DNA of 64,000 nt from Mariniflexile litorale (GTDB lineage Bacteria > Bacteroidota > Bacteroidia > Flavobacteriales > Flavobacteriaceae), in contig NZ_CP155618.1 in assembly GCF_031128465.2 (NCBI RefSeq), forward strand, positions 3,276,501 to 3,340,500, read 5' to 3'. Under the pieces are notes generated by a model. That model did not search any database and was not told the DNA's origin. It was given only the letters and a program-made list of their open reading frames with translations. Positions 42,153 to 51,330 of this stretch are shown here, piece by piece (positions within the stretch are counted from its first letter, which is position 1; the number at the start of each line of letters is the position of its first letter). A program made the translations under genes and the position numbers.

Positions 42153-44007
42153 GTGTGCCCAGCATGGGCATCTTTTCTTTACCGAAAGGTAAATAATTAA
42201 TCTATAGGGTGCAAGTCCCTTATGCGCAGGAGTAACGTCCTGAAGCATTAGTAAGTCGCAAGCTCGTGTGTCGTGAGACATGGAGTGAAGGAAGCGAAAC
42301 TACAAAACTCGGTACTGACGAACAGAAACCGTATACAGAGGCATATTTACTTGGGTAAGCAAGCACATCATTGTAACGCCCTAAGATTAACAAAAGGGTA
42401 AATATGTAGATACGGCAGGGATTGAGAGAAAGAAGATGCCATTACCTGGGGAGATCTCTACAACTACGAGTTGGTTAAGTAGAGAAGTCAGCAGAAGTCA
42501 TAGTACTTACAGGAAACGAGGTGCAACAAGAATTGTACAGGTCTCACGGGTAAGGAAGGACTAAACATTAAATTACGTTGGAATTCGATTAGGATGCTTA
42601 GCTAGCCTAGTTTTAAACCAACAGGAGTACACGAATTATTGAATCTATGATTGAACAGGTATTATCAGCAACAAACCTTTATAAAGCAACACGCCAAGTG
42701 GAGCGCAATAAAGGAGCGAACGGCGTAGATGGTATGAAAACAACGGCACTTTCGGCATACATATTGGAAAACCGTTCGCTTATATTATCTACAATTCGCA
42801 CAAATAGCTATGTGCCAAATTCAATTTTAGGAGTAACCATTCCAAAAGGACCGGGTAAAACCCGATTATTAGGAATACCAACAGTAGTAGATAGGTGGCT
42901 ACAACAGGCGGTAAGTCAACAATTAATGGTTCATTTTGAATATGATTTTGAACCTGTTAGTTATGGATTTCGCCCACAAAAGAACATCCAAAAAGCAGTA
43001 TTACAAGCACAAGGCTACATCAATGATGGTTACCAAGATATTGTAGATATTGATTTACAAGGGTTCTTTGATGAAGTAGACCACTGTATCTTACTTCAAC
43101 TTATTTACCGCAAAGTAAAATGTCCAACCACCTTGCGATTAATCCGAAAATGGTTAAGAGCGCCCATCTTAATAGATGGAACACTCAAAAAGCGCAGAAA
43201 AGGGATCCCTCAAGGTAGTCCCATTAGTCCCTTATTATCTAACATTATGTTAGATGTTTTGGACAAAGAAATGAAAAGCATGGGCTTGCGCTATGTTCGC
43301 TACGCAGACGACTTTAGTGTTTACGCAAAAAGTAAAAGCGAGGCAAAAACTATAGGAAATAAACTGTTTATCTTTTTAAGAGATAGACTTAAACTACCTA
43401 TAAATAAAGCCAAAAGCGGCATTCGCAGACCTGTAAACTTTGAGTTACTTGGGCATGGATTTGTACCCGTTTATAAAAAGGGTATAAAAGGACAATATGC
43501 ACTAGTGGTAACCAAGAAAGGTTGGGCAAAGTTTAAACGTAACTTGAAAAGTATCACCAAGAAAACCAAACCCATGTCGTTATTCGAACGTCTGGATCGG
43601 CTTAATCAAGTCTGTCGAGGCTGGATGAATAATTACCGCTTAACTAACATCTATGCAAAAGTTAAAAAGCTAGATGAATGGTTAAGAAATCGGTTACGCT
43701 ATTGTATTTGGCACGATTGGAAAAAGCTAGAGAGGAAACGTAAAAATCTCATTCGATTAGGTATAGAAATCGGACAAGCCTATGCTTGGAGTCGCACCAG
43801 AATGGGAGGTTGGGCAGTCGCTCAAAGTCCTATTTTAAAGACGACTATTACAGTTTCTAGGCTTAAACGAAAAGGGTATAAACCTTTGTTAGATTACATT
43901 AATAATACGCAAACTTCAATTTGGTGAACCGCCGTATACGAGACCCGTACGTACGGTGGTGTGAGAGGCGCAGTGACGACTTTTAAGTCGTCACCCGTCT
44001 ACTCGAT
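42153..44007 (+). mobile_element. Group II intron 2 (full length)
   Basis: 1855 bp, from the 5' end GTGTGCCCAGC to CTACTCGAT; the ends obey the GUGYG...AY rule. Domain V (CGCCGTATACGAGACCCG to TACGGTGG) and a perfect domain VI stem are visible. It reads identically to introns 3 and 4 wherever compared. It is on the strand opposite to the cassette genes and interrupts the word GTTAGCAACA after GT. Confidence 0.9.
42647..43927 (+). CDS. ltrA: Group II intron reverse transcriptase/maturase
   Basis: Seen: 426 residues. The RT core includes GIPQGSPISPLLSNI (about 186-200) and the catalytic RYADDFSVY with YADD at 219-222. The maturase (domain X, GIIM type) ends the protein: AYAWSRTRMGGWAVAQSP and ITVSRLKRKGYKPLLDYI. 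There is no HNH/En endonuclease domain after it, as in class C introns and others that enter at ssDNA or hairpins. Identical protein sequences occur at 45441 and 48147. It splices its own intron and retrotransposes it into the sites. Confidence 0.95.
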   Translation: MIEQVLSATNLYKATRQVERNKGANGVDGMKTTALSAYILENRSLILSTIRTNSYVPNSILGVTIPKGPGKTRLLGIPTVVDRWLQQAVSQQLMVHFEYDFEPVSYGFRPQKNIQKAVLQAQGYINDGYQDIVDIDLQGFFDEVDHCILLQLIYRKVKCPTTLRLIRKWLRAPILIDGTLKKRRKGIPQGSPISPLLSNIMLDVLDKEMKSMGLRYVRYADDFSVYAKSKSEAKTIGNKLFIFLRDRLKLPINKAKSGIRRPVNFELLGHGFVPVYKKGIKGQYALVVTKKGWAKFKRNLKSITKKTKPMSLFERLDRLNQVCRGWMNNYRLTNIYAKVKKLDEWLRNRLRYCIWHDWKKLERKRKNLIRLGIEIGQAYAWSRTRMGGWAVAQSPILKTTITVSRLKRKGYKPLLDYINNTQTSIW

Positions 44008-44019
44008 TAGCAACAGTTT

Positions 44020-44799
44020 TTATTCACGATAAAAGAACCAACCGTCTTCAACTGTTGATTCCCAATTTTCGTTTTTGAGTTTTTTTATTTCTAAATTTTC
44101 ATATATTTTCTTCGGTCCAGTAATTGTCATCGTGTATGACTTTCCATTGTTTTTCATATTCTTTTTATTAAGAATATAGCTCACTCTATATTCATTTCTA
44201 TCAACTATTTTATCAATATATGGATACAAAAACTCACTTATCGCTTTGGGACTTGAAAATTTATTTGATTTTTCAAATTCTATTTCAAAACTACCTTCAT
44301 ATTTAAACTGTGGTTTATAGTCGAAAAGAAAATTTGGATTCTTTTTTTGTTCAATCAAATACGCTTGATATTCTTCTGGGCTTTTAAATATAATTTTCTT
44401 GTGATTATATTTAAAAGAGAATTTTTCATTCAATTCGGTTATTTGGTCAATATCAAACTTGTAAGTATGACCGTCGTGTGTCATTACGCTTTTTTGTGTT
44501 GGATTAATAGTCCAAGTTCCTTCTTCTTTAAAATTTTTCACGATTGTTATTCGAAAAGAAGGACTTTCACTAGAGTTAGGAACTTCATCTCCGAGTTTAA
44601 TATTCCTGATAAAGTTTGATATTTCTACAGAATCTTCTATGATAAAATTATATTTTTCATAAGTTCTAGTTTTATCGTATTGTGGATATCTTCCAATAAT
44701 TTTTGTCGTAGAATCAATTGTAAGTGTTTCTAACATATTTTTTTGACCAAAAATATTAGTCGAAATTAATATAATTAAAACTGTCAGAATTCTTTTCAT
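44020..44799 (-). CDS. Secreted protein of unknown function (cassette gene)
   Basis: Seen: 259 residues with a signal peptide (LTVLIILISTNIFGQ). Beta-rich mature region: TIDSTTKIIGRYPQYDKTRTYEKYNF, SPSFRITIVKNFKEEGTWTINP, EGSFEIEFEKSNKFSSPKAI and WESTVEDGWFFYRE at the end. No recognised family. It is bounded by TAGCAACA (44008-44015, after GT) and TGTTGCTAAC (44817-44826). Confidence 0.65.
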   Translation of the reverse strand: MKRILTVLIILISTNIFGQKNMLETLTIDSTTKIIGRYPQYDKTRTYEKYNFIIEDSVEISNFIRNIKLGDEVPNSSESPSFRITIVKNFKEEGTWTINPTQKSVMTHDGHTYKFDIDQITELNEKFSFKYNHKKIIFKSPEEYQAYLIEQKKNPNFLFDYKPQFKYEGSFEIEFEKSNKFSSPKAISEFLYPYIDKIVDRNEYRVSYILNKKNMKNNGKSYTMTITGPKKIYENLEIKKLKNENWESTVEDGWFFYRE

Positions 44800-44816
44800 C
44801 TATGTTTTGTTTAAAT

Positions 44817-44946
44817 TGTTGCTAACGGTTTTGTATAAGATTAGTTGCGTGGTTAAGCAACGAATTTAGCAAATACAAACCAAATAGAAAATCCGCGAGG
44901 ATTTTCGTAAGCAGGCTCGTACCAAGCAATTAATTTTATACATTGT
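44817..44946. repeat. attC-like site s22 (family B), interrupted by intron 3
   Basis: TGTTGCTAACGG, GTTGCGTGGTTAAGCAACG, apical GAAAATCCGCGAGGATTTTC, GCAATTAATTTTATACATTGT; right part after the intron TAGCAAAC (46802-46809). Confidence 0.75.
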
Positions 44947-46801
44947 GTGTGCCCAGCATGGGCATCTTTTCTTTACCGAAAGGTAAATAATTAATCTATA
45001 GGGTGCAAGTCCCTTATGCGCAGGAGTAACGTCCTGAAGCATTAGTAAGTCGCAAGCTCGTGTGTCGTGAGACATGGAGTGAAGGAAGCGAAACTACAAA
45101 ACTCGGTACTGACGAACAGAAACCGTATACAGAGGCATATTTACTTGGGTAAGCAAGCACATCATTGTAACGCCCTAAGATTAACAAAAGGGTAAATATG
45201 TAGATACGGCAGGGATTGAGAGAAAGAAGATGCCATTACCTGGGGAGATCTCTACAACTACGAGTTGGTTAAGTAGAGAAGTCAGCAGAAGTCATAGTAC
45301 TTACAGGAAACGAGGTGCAACAAGAATTGTACAGGTCTCACGGGTAAGGAAGGACTAAACATTAAATTACGTTGGAATTCGATTAGGATGCTTAGCTAGC
45401 CTAGTTTTAAACCAACAGGAGTACACGAATTATTGAATCTATGATTGAACAGGTATTATCAGCAACAAACCTTTATAAAGCAACACGCCAAGTGGAGCGC
45501 AATAAAGGAGCGAACGGCGTAGATGGTATGAAAACAACGGCACTTTCGGCATACATATTGGAAAACCGTTCGCTTATATTATCTACAATTCGCACAAATA
45601 GCTATGTGCCAAATTCAATTTTAGGAGTAACCATTCCAAAAGGACCGGGTAAAACCCGATTATTAGGAATACCAACAGTAGTAGATAGGTGGCTACAACA
45701 GGCGGTAAGTCAACAATTAATGGTTCATTTTGAATATGATTTTGAACCTGTTAGTTATGGATTTCGCCCACAAAAGAACATCCAAAAAGCAGTATTACAA
45801 GCACAAGGCTACATCAATGATGGTTACCAAGATATTGTAGATATTGATTTACAAGGGTTCTTTGATGAAGTAGACCACTGTATCTTACTTCAACTTATTT
45901 ACCGCAAAGTAAAATGTCCAACCACCTTGCGATTAATCCGAAAATGGTTAAGAGCGCCCATCTTAATAGATGGAACACTCAAAAAGCGCAGAAAAGGGAT
46001 CCCTCAAGGTAGTCCCATTAGTCCCTTATTATCTAACATTATGTTAGATGTTTTGGACAAAGAAATGAAAAGCATGGGCTTGCGCTATGTTCGCTACGCA
46101 GACGACTTTAGTGTTTACGCAAAAAGTAAAAGCGAGGCAAAAACTATAGGAAATAAACTGTTTATCTTTTTAAGAGATAGACTTAAACTACCTATAAATA
46201 AAGCCAAAAGCGGCATTCGCAGACCTGTAAACTTTGAGTTACTTGGGCATGGATTTGTACCCGTTTATAAAAAGGGTATAAAAGGACAATATGCACTAGT
46301 GGTAACCAAGAAAGGTTGGGCAAAGTTTAAACGTAACTTGAAAAGTATCACCAAGAAAACCAAACCCATGTCGTTATTCGAACGTCTGGATCGGCTTAAT
46401 CAAGTCTGTCGAGGCTGGATGAATAATTACCGCTTAACTAACATCTATGCAAAAGTTAAAAAGCTAGATGAATGGTTAAGAAATCGGTTACGCTATTGTA
46501 TTTGGCACGATTGGAAAAAGCTAGAGAGGAAACGTAAAAATCTCATTCGATTAGGTATAGAAATCGGACAAGCCTATGCTTGGAGTCGCACCAGAATGGG
46601 AGGTTGGGCAGTCGCTCAAAGTCCTATTTTAAAGACGACTATTACAGTTTCTAGGCTTAAACGAAAAGGGTATAAACCTTTGTTAGATTACATTAATAAT
46701 ACGCAAACTTCAATTTGGTGAACCGCCGTATACGAGACCCGTACGTACGGTGGTGTGAGAGGCGCAGTGACGACTTTTAAGTCGTCACCCGTCTACTCGA
46801 T
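44947..46801 (+). mobile_element. Group II intron 3 (full length)
   Basis: 1855 bp, same length as introns 2 and 4 and, as far as the two copies were read side by side, identical in sequence. It interrupts GTTAGCAAAC after GT. Confidence 0.9.
45441..46721 (+). CDS. ltrA: Group II intron reverse transcriptase/maturase, copy 2
   Basis: The 426-residue protein is identical to that at 42647: RT domain with YADD at 219-222, then maturase domain X with AYAWSRTRMGGWAVA and no endonuclease. Total identity of three copies points to very recent spread by retrotransposition or gene conversion. Confidence 0.95.
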   Translation: MIEQVLSATNLYKATRQVERNKGANGVDGMKTTALSAYILENRSLILSTIRTNSYVPNSILGVTIPKGPGKTRLLGIPTVVDRWLQQAVSQQLMVHFEYDFEPVSYGFRPQKNIQKAVLQAQGYINDGYQDIVDIDLQGFFDEVDHCILLQLIYRKVKCPTTLRLIRKWLRAPILIDGTLKKRRKGIPQGSPISPLLSNIMLDVLDKEMKSMGLRYVRYADDFSVYAKSKSEAKTIGNKLFIFLRDRLKLPINKAKSGIRRPVNFELLGHGFVPVYKKGIKGQYALVVTKKGWAKFKRNLKSITKKTKPMSLFERLDRLNQVCRGWMNNYRLTNIYAKVKKLDEWLRNRLRYCIWHDWKKLERKRKNLIRLGIEIGQAYAWSRTRMGGWAVAQSPILKTTITVSRLKRKGYKPLLDYINNTQTSIW

Positions 46802-46814
46802 TAGCAAACGTATT

Positions 46815-47516
46815 TTATTCTTGATTCCTTGCAAATTCTTTTACAACTAGACAATCAGACATTAAATGATTCATTAAATCTTTTAAAAATTCATCTACAC
46901 TTTCCTCAAACGACATTTCATAAACTTTCATTGTTTTTTCAGCGTATTTTGCGGATGTACTTGAAACTATCTGATTAAAACTTTCCATAGTTAATTTGTC
47001 AGTTCCTAATTCAGTCAGTTTCTCACAAGATTCTTTCGAAACTGATTCAATAAAGTCACGTTTTCTTTTTTGTTTTTTCCTTTCTTTTTTCGATAAGGAT
47101 TTTTGTAAATCAATATTCATTTCCGCAATTAAGTCATTACTCAATAAATTGCTTTGTTCAGTTGACAGTTCAGATTTTTGTAAATAAAGTCCAATTGAAT
47201 TACAATTTCTAAATGCGATAATTTTAGTCAACTTATTTTCAACACCAATTCGAGCAATTATTTCAATAATTTCTTTCTGTTCAATTTGGTCATTTAAGTC
47301 ATTTATTACTATTATTCCTTCACTATATTCGAAACTTTCTTCTGTGTATAATTTTTGGGAATAAATAATTTTATAAGAAACAGTTTTTTGAGATTCCAGT
47401 TCTGTTTCGATTTTTTTAAACCCGTTTTCACAATCAGATTCCGCCGTATTTTGCGCAAAATTAATTGTCGATAGTAATGAAAATAGGATTAGGAATATAT
47501 TTTTGTAGATGTTCAT
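46815..47516 (-). CDS. Secreted protein of unknown function (cassette gene)
   Basis: Seen: 233 residues with a signal peptide (IFLILFSLLSTINFAQ). The middle is basic (QKSLSKKERKKQKRKRDFIE) and the C-terminus is helical (MKVYEMSFEESVDEFLKDLMNHLM). Four Cys lie in the mature protein (ESDCENG, FRNCNS, SKESCEKL, SDCLVV). Unrecognised. It is bounded by TAGCAAAC (46802-46809, after GT) and GTTTGCTAAC (47523-47532). Confidence 0.65.
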   Translation of the reverse strand: MNIYKNIFLILFSLLSTINFAQNTAESDCENGFKKIETELESQKTVSYKIIYSQKLYTEESFEYSEGIIVINDLNDQIEQKEIIEIIARIGVENKLTKIIAFRNCNSIGLYLQKSELSTEQSNLLSNDLIAEMNIDLQKSLSKKERKKQKRKRDFIESVSKESCEKLTELGTDKLTMESFNQIVSSTSAKYAEKTMKVYEMSFEESVDEFLKDLMNHLMSDCLVVKEFARNQE

Positions 47517-47522
47517 TTATAT

Positions 47523-47652
47523 GTTTGCTAACGTTTATGTATAAGAATAGTTGCGGGTTTGTATGCGAGGAATTTCCGAAGGAAATTCAGACGTTACAAA
47601 CACGCAACGACCTTTGATTAAGCACTAAACCGCAATTATTTTTATACGGTGT
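47523..47652. repeat. attC-like site s23 (family A), interrupted by intron 4
   Basis: GTTTGCTAACG, GTTGCGGGTTTG arm, apical GGAATTTCCGAAGGAAATTC, CAAACACGCAAC return arm, GCAATTATTTTTATACGGTGT; right part TAGCCACA (49508-49515). Confidence 0.75.
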
Positions 47653-49507
47653 GTGTGCCCAGCATGGGCATCTTTTCTTTACCGAAAGGTAAATAATTAA
47701 TCTATAGGGTGCAAGTCCCTTATGCGCAGGAGTAACGTCCTGAAGCATTAGTAAGTCGCAAGCTCGTGTGTCGTGAGACATGGAGTGAAGGAAGCGAAAC
47801 TACAAAACTCGGTACTGACGAACAGAAACCGTATACAGAGGCATATTTACTTGGGTAAGCAAGCACATCATTGTAACGCCCTAAGATTAACAAAAGGGTA
47901 AATATGTAGATACGGCAGGGATTGAGAGAAAGAAGATGCCATTACCTGGGGAGATCTCTACAACTACGAGTTGGTTAAGTAGAGAAGTCAGCAGAAGTCA
48001 TAGTACTTACAGGAAACGAGGTGCAACAAGAATTGTACAGGTCTCACGGGTAAGGAAGGACTAAACATTAAATTACGTTGGAATTCGATTAGGATGCTTA
48101 GCTAGCCTAGTTTTAAACCAACAGGAGTACACGAATTATTGAATCTATGATTGAACAGGTATTATCAGCAACAAACCTTTATAAAGCAACACGCCAAGTG
48201 GAGCGCAATAAAGGAGCGAACGGCGTAGATGGTATGAAAACAACGGCACTTTCGGCATACATATTGGAAAACCGTTCGCTTATATTATCTACAATTCGCA
48301 CAAATAGCTATGTGCCAAATTCAATTTTAGGAGTAACCATTCCAAAAGGACCGGGTAAAACCCGATTATTAGGAATACCAACAGTAGTAGATAGGTGGCT
48401 ACAACAGGCGGTAAGTCAACAATTAATGGTTCATTTTGAATATGATTTTGAACCTGTTAGTTATGGATTTCGCCCACAAAAGAACATCCAAAAAGCAGTA
48501 TTACAAGCACAAGGCTACATCAATGATGGTTACCAAGATATTGTAGATATTGATTTACAAGGGTTCTTTGATGAAGTAGACCACTGTATCTTACTTCAAC
48601 TTATTTACCGCAAAGTAAAATGTCCAACCACCTTGCGATTAATCCGAAAATGGTTAAGAGCGCCCATCTTAATAGATGGAACACTCAAAAAGCGCAGAAA
48701 AGGGATCCCTCAAGGTAGTCCCATTAGTCCCTTATTATCTAACATTATGTTAGATGTTTTGGACAAAGAAATGAAAAGCATGGGCTTGCGCTATGTTCGC
48801 TACGCAGACGACTTTAGTGTTTACGCAAAAAGTAAAAGCGAGGCAAAAACTATAGGAAATAAACTGTTTATCTTTTTAAGAGATAGACTTAAACTACCTA
48901 TAAATAAAGCCAAAAGCGGCATTCGCAGACCTGTAAACTTTGAGTTACTTGGGCATGGATTTGTACCCGTTTATAAAAAGGGTATAAAAGGACAATATGC
49001 ACTAGTGGTAACCAAGAAAGGTTGGGCAAAGTTTAAACGTAACTTGAAAAGTATCACCAAGAAAACCAAACCCATGTCGTTATTCGAACGTCTGGATCGG
49101 CTTAATCAAGTCTGTCGAGGCTGGATGAATAATTACCGCTTAACTAACATCTATGCAAAAGTTAAAAAGCTAGATGAATGGTTAAGAAATCGGTTACGCT
49201 ATTGTATTTGGCACGATTGGAAAAAGCTAGAGAGGAAACGTAAAAATCTCATTCGATTAGGTATAGAAATCGGACAAGCCTATGCTTGGAGTCGCACCAG
49301 AATGGGAGGTTGGGCAGTCGCTCAAAGTCCTATTTTAAAGACGACTATTACAGTTTCTAGGCTTAAACGAAAAGGGTATAAACCTTTGTTAGATTACATT
49401 AATAATACGCAAACTTCAATTTGGTGAACCGCCGTATACGAGACCCGTACGTACGGTGGTGTGAGAGGCGCAGTGACGACTTTTAAGTCGTCACCCGTCT
49501 ACTCGAT
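47653..49507 (+). mobile_element. Group II intron 4 (full length)
   Basis: 1855 bp, same length and apparent sequence as introns 2 and 3, inserted after GT in GTTAGCCACA. Its host site is a family A palindrome while introns 1-3 sit in family B, so the target is the shared core, not one palindrome family. Confidence 0.9.
48147..49427 (+). CDS. ltrA: Group II intron reverse transcriptase/maturase, copy 3
   Basis: A third identical copy of the 426-residue RT/maturase. It starts at MIEQVLSATNLYKATRQVER, with the RT active site YADD at 219-222 and a terminal maturase domain but no endonuclease. Confidence 0.95.
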   Translation: MIEQVLSATNLYKATRQVERNKGANGVDGMKTTALSAYILENRSLILSTIRTNSYVPNSILGVTIPKGPGKTRLLGIPTVVDRWLQQAVSQQLMVHFEYDFEPVSYGFRPQKNIQKAVLQAQGYINDGYQDIVDIDLQGFFDEVDHCILLQLIYRKVKCPTTLRLIRKWLRAPILIDGTLKKRRKGIPQGSPISPLLSNIMLDVLDKEMKSMGLRYVRYADDFSVYAKSKSEAKTIGNKLFIFLRDRLKLPINKAKSGIRRPVNFELLGHGFVPVYKKGIKGQYALVVTKKGWAKFKRNLKSITKKTKPMSLFERLDRLNQVCRGWMNNYRLTNIYAKVKKLDEWLRNRLRYCIWHDWKKLERKRKNLIRLGIEIGQAYAWSRTRMGGWAVAQSPILKTTITVSRLKRKGYKPLLDYINNTQTSIW

Positions 49508-49519
49508 TAGCCACAGTTT

Positions 49520-50002
49520 TTATATTGGACTATAATTTACAAATTCCAAATTCAAATTTTCAGCAATTCTTTGTGCTTCTAAATATGCATTATTTTCGTC
49601 TTTATAATCTGTAATTTTTAATCGACTTCTATGTGTCTTATTTAGCAGACATATTCTATATATTTTCTTTTTTTCAGAGAATTGAACTCCGGTTCTACTA
49701 TATCCATAACTCTTTTGATTTATCTTTAGTAATGAGATAAAAGTATATTCCTCTATTGTTTTCCAGTTCCCAATTTTGATAAAGAAAAGTCCAACATAAT
49801 ATTTTATTTTACGTTGATTAAAATCAACGATTGTTCCTTTTCTAGTAAAAACTATTATAAGTCCAATTGATAAAATTGTAATTCCAATTTTCATTCTTGA
49901 GTCAAAAGTTCCCAAAAGGATTAGTCCGCAAATAATTAGAGTAATTCCTATAATAACGAACATTAATGGGAAAATTCTATCCATTTTATAATCAATTTTC
50001 AT
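49520..50002 (-). CDS. Membrane protein with PH-like domain, unknown (cassette gene)
   Basis: Seen: 160 residues. Two membrane helices (FPLMFVIIGITLIICGLILL and IGITILSIGLIIVF), then a beta domain with VDFNQRKIKYYVGLFFIKIGNWKTIEEYTFI and AYLEAQRIAENLNLEFVNYS. It resembles bacterial PH-like membrane proteins. The last cassette of the array, bounded by TAGCCACA (49508-49515, after GT) and TGTGGCTAAC (50016-50025). Confidence 0.65.
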   Translation of the reverse strand: MKIDYKMDRIFPLMFVIIGITLIICGLILLGTFDSRMKIGITILSIGLIIVFTRKGTIVDFNQRKIKYYVGLFFIKIGNWKTIEEYTFISLLKINQKSYGYSRTGVQFSEKKKIYRICLLNKTHRSRLKITDYKDENNAYLEAQRIAENLNLEFVNYSPI

Positions 50003-50015
50003 TTTTTGGTCAAAT

Positions 50016-50128
50016 TGTGGCTAACACTTGTATAACTACAATAAATATACTTTCAATTGTAGTTATATCGTTTATATATGCAATATATTACTTTTTAATT
50101 AAGTATCCTATGACTCAAATATATAGAT
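50016..50128. repeat. attC-like site s24 (family C), right end of array
   Basis: TGTGGCTAACACTTG, then TATAACTACAAT and ATTGTAGTTATATCG as an 11-12 bp stem, TATGCAATATATTA, then the array stops. Confidence 0.6.
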
Positions 50129-50283
50129 GAATATTTTAAACTATAAGGGATTGTGTATGGAATATGTAGGTAAATATTAACGCACGTAGGCGCTTAATAG
50201 GGGAAATGAATTTCTAAACTTTATAAAGTTTAAATCTGCTGAACTTTTGAATAAAAGTTTTATAATGTGAATTTAGAATGAAA

Positions 50284-50529
50284 TTATTTATTATCAAAAT
50301 CAAAAAATTCCTTTAAAGAAATACCAAGCATGTTAGTAAATTTTTGGATAGTATAAATTGTAATACCTCTATTATTAGTTTTACTTTCCCATCTATTAAT
50401 TATTTGTCTATCAATATCATACTTTTTGGCAAAATCAGTTTGGGAAAGACCTGTTTGCTCTCGAAGAAACTTAACTCTTTCTGCAATTTTATCTTTTAAA
50501 ATTAAATCCTCTTTATCTAAACCTACCAT
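50284..50529 (-). CDS. XRE family transcriptional regulator
   Basis: Seen: 81 residues. A Cro/CI-type helix-turn-helix covers about 18-72: VKFLREQTGLSQTDFAKKYDIDRQIINRWESK and ITIYTIQKFTNMLGISLKEFF. It is a compact DNA-binding protein with no sensor domain. It lies just beyond the right border of the cassette array and might regulate a neighbouring mobile element, with no partner visible. Confidence 0.85.
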   Translation of the reverse strand: MVGLDKEDLILKDKIAERVKFLREQTGLSQTDFAKKYDIDRQIINRWESKTNNRGITIYTIQKFTNMLGISLKEFFDFDNK

Positions 50530-51166
50530 TCCGCAATTTTGGTATATTTTTAAAAAATATTGTAATCCGTTTGGATTACAATTAGTAATTTTATATATTC
50601 GTTATTAATATTAAATTTGCGATTCTTCAAATCAAAATATTGAAGCATTCGCTTGGATTCTCGTCCTTGAAAACTGGTAATTTTTGCAACGAGATGATAA
50701 GTAAGATGCTCACGCCTTAGGGTGTGGGCTCACTTATTGTTGCAGGGTATACCAGTACCTCAAGGGCAGTAAGCTGAGTTCCACGCCTTTTTTGTTTCCC
50801 TACATAAAGGTTTTACTCAGCCCTTCTTAGCGTTGTTTTTTAGTTGTGAGGTGTTGCAAAACGGTTCATTTAAAACCAAACAGTATGCAGAATAGATTAT
50901 ATATACGACACCTTAATGGTTTTTTACAACAAATACGGATGTTGGAACACACCGTGTTCGATAGGTTGTTTATTAAAAAACCTAAAAACCCGATATAAAA
51001 CTCTTTTTGTTATGGGATGGACGTTATACCCAGTTCTGGAACACACACTTTTTTACTCCCATAATACCCGTTACAACCATACATACCCTGGAACCCCCTA
51101 AGGGCACTTATTCTTAAAAACAGCTTCTGTTTTTAGTACCCCCATAATATCCCTTAGGTTATAGTT

Positions 51167-51217
51167 GGAAAGACACCGCCTGTGTTTGCATGTAACAACC
51201 ACGGCGGTTGACTTTCC
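51167..51217. other. Large hairpin upstream of SusC
   Basis: GGAAAGACACCGCC (51167-51180) pairs with GGCGGTTGACTTTCC (51203-51217) through 6-bp and 5-bp blocks. It may be part of an RNA element. Confidence 0.5.
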
Positions 51218-51283
51218 TAAACACTGTATTATAAACGAATACCTAGCAGACCTATGGAATAAAGTCACTTAAAAACAATAAAC

Positions 51284-51330
51284 AAAAAAACCTCCCACAA
51301 ACTTTTGCTGGGTCTAGCAGGAGGCTTTTG
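51284..51330. terminator. Hairpin 37 bp before the SusC start
   Basis: CCTCC (51291-51295) and GGAGG (51320-51324) bracket an inner TGCT/AGCA stem. On the minus strand it is followed by seven T; on the plus strand by TTTT. It could be an attenuator in the SusC leader or a terminator of minus-strand transcription. Confidence 0.5.

Noticed and set aside
12655-50128. The palindromes as ordinary MITEs or transposon ends
   Set aside because: MITE ends are constant and flanked by direct duplications. Here the flanking words differ between most genes and are inverted complements across each gene.
12655-50128. An integron integrase within the window
   Set aside because: No tyrosine recombinase with the R-H-R-Y pattern could be recognised in any listed gene; if present it lies outside.
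50916-51101. 61-codon ORF in the region before SusC
   Set aside because: No recognisable motif; the region looks structured and non-coding.
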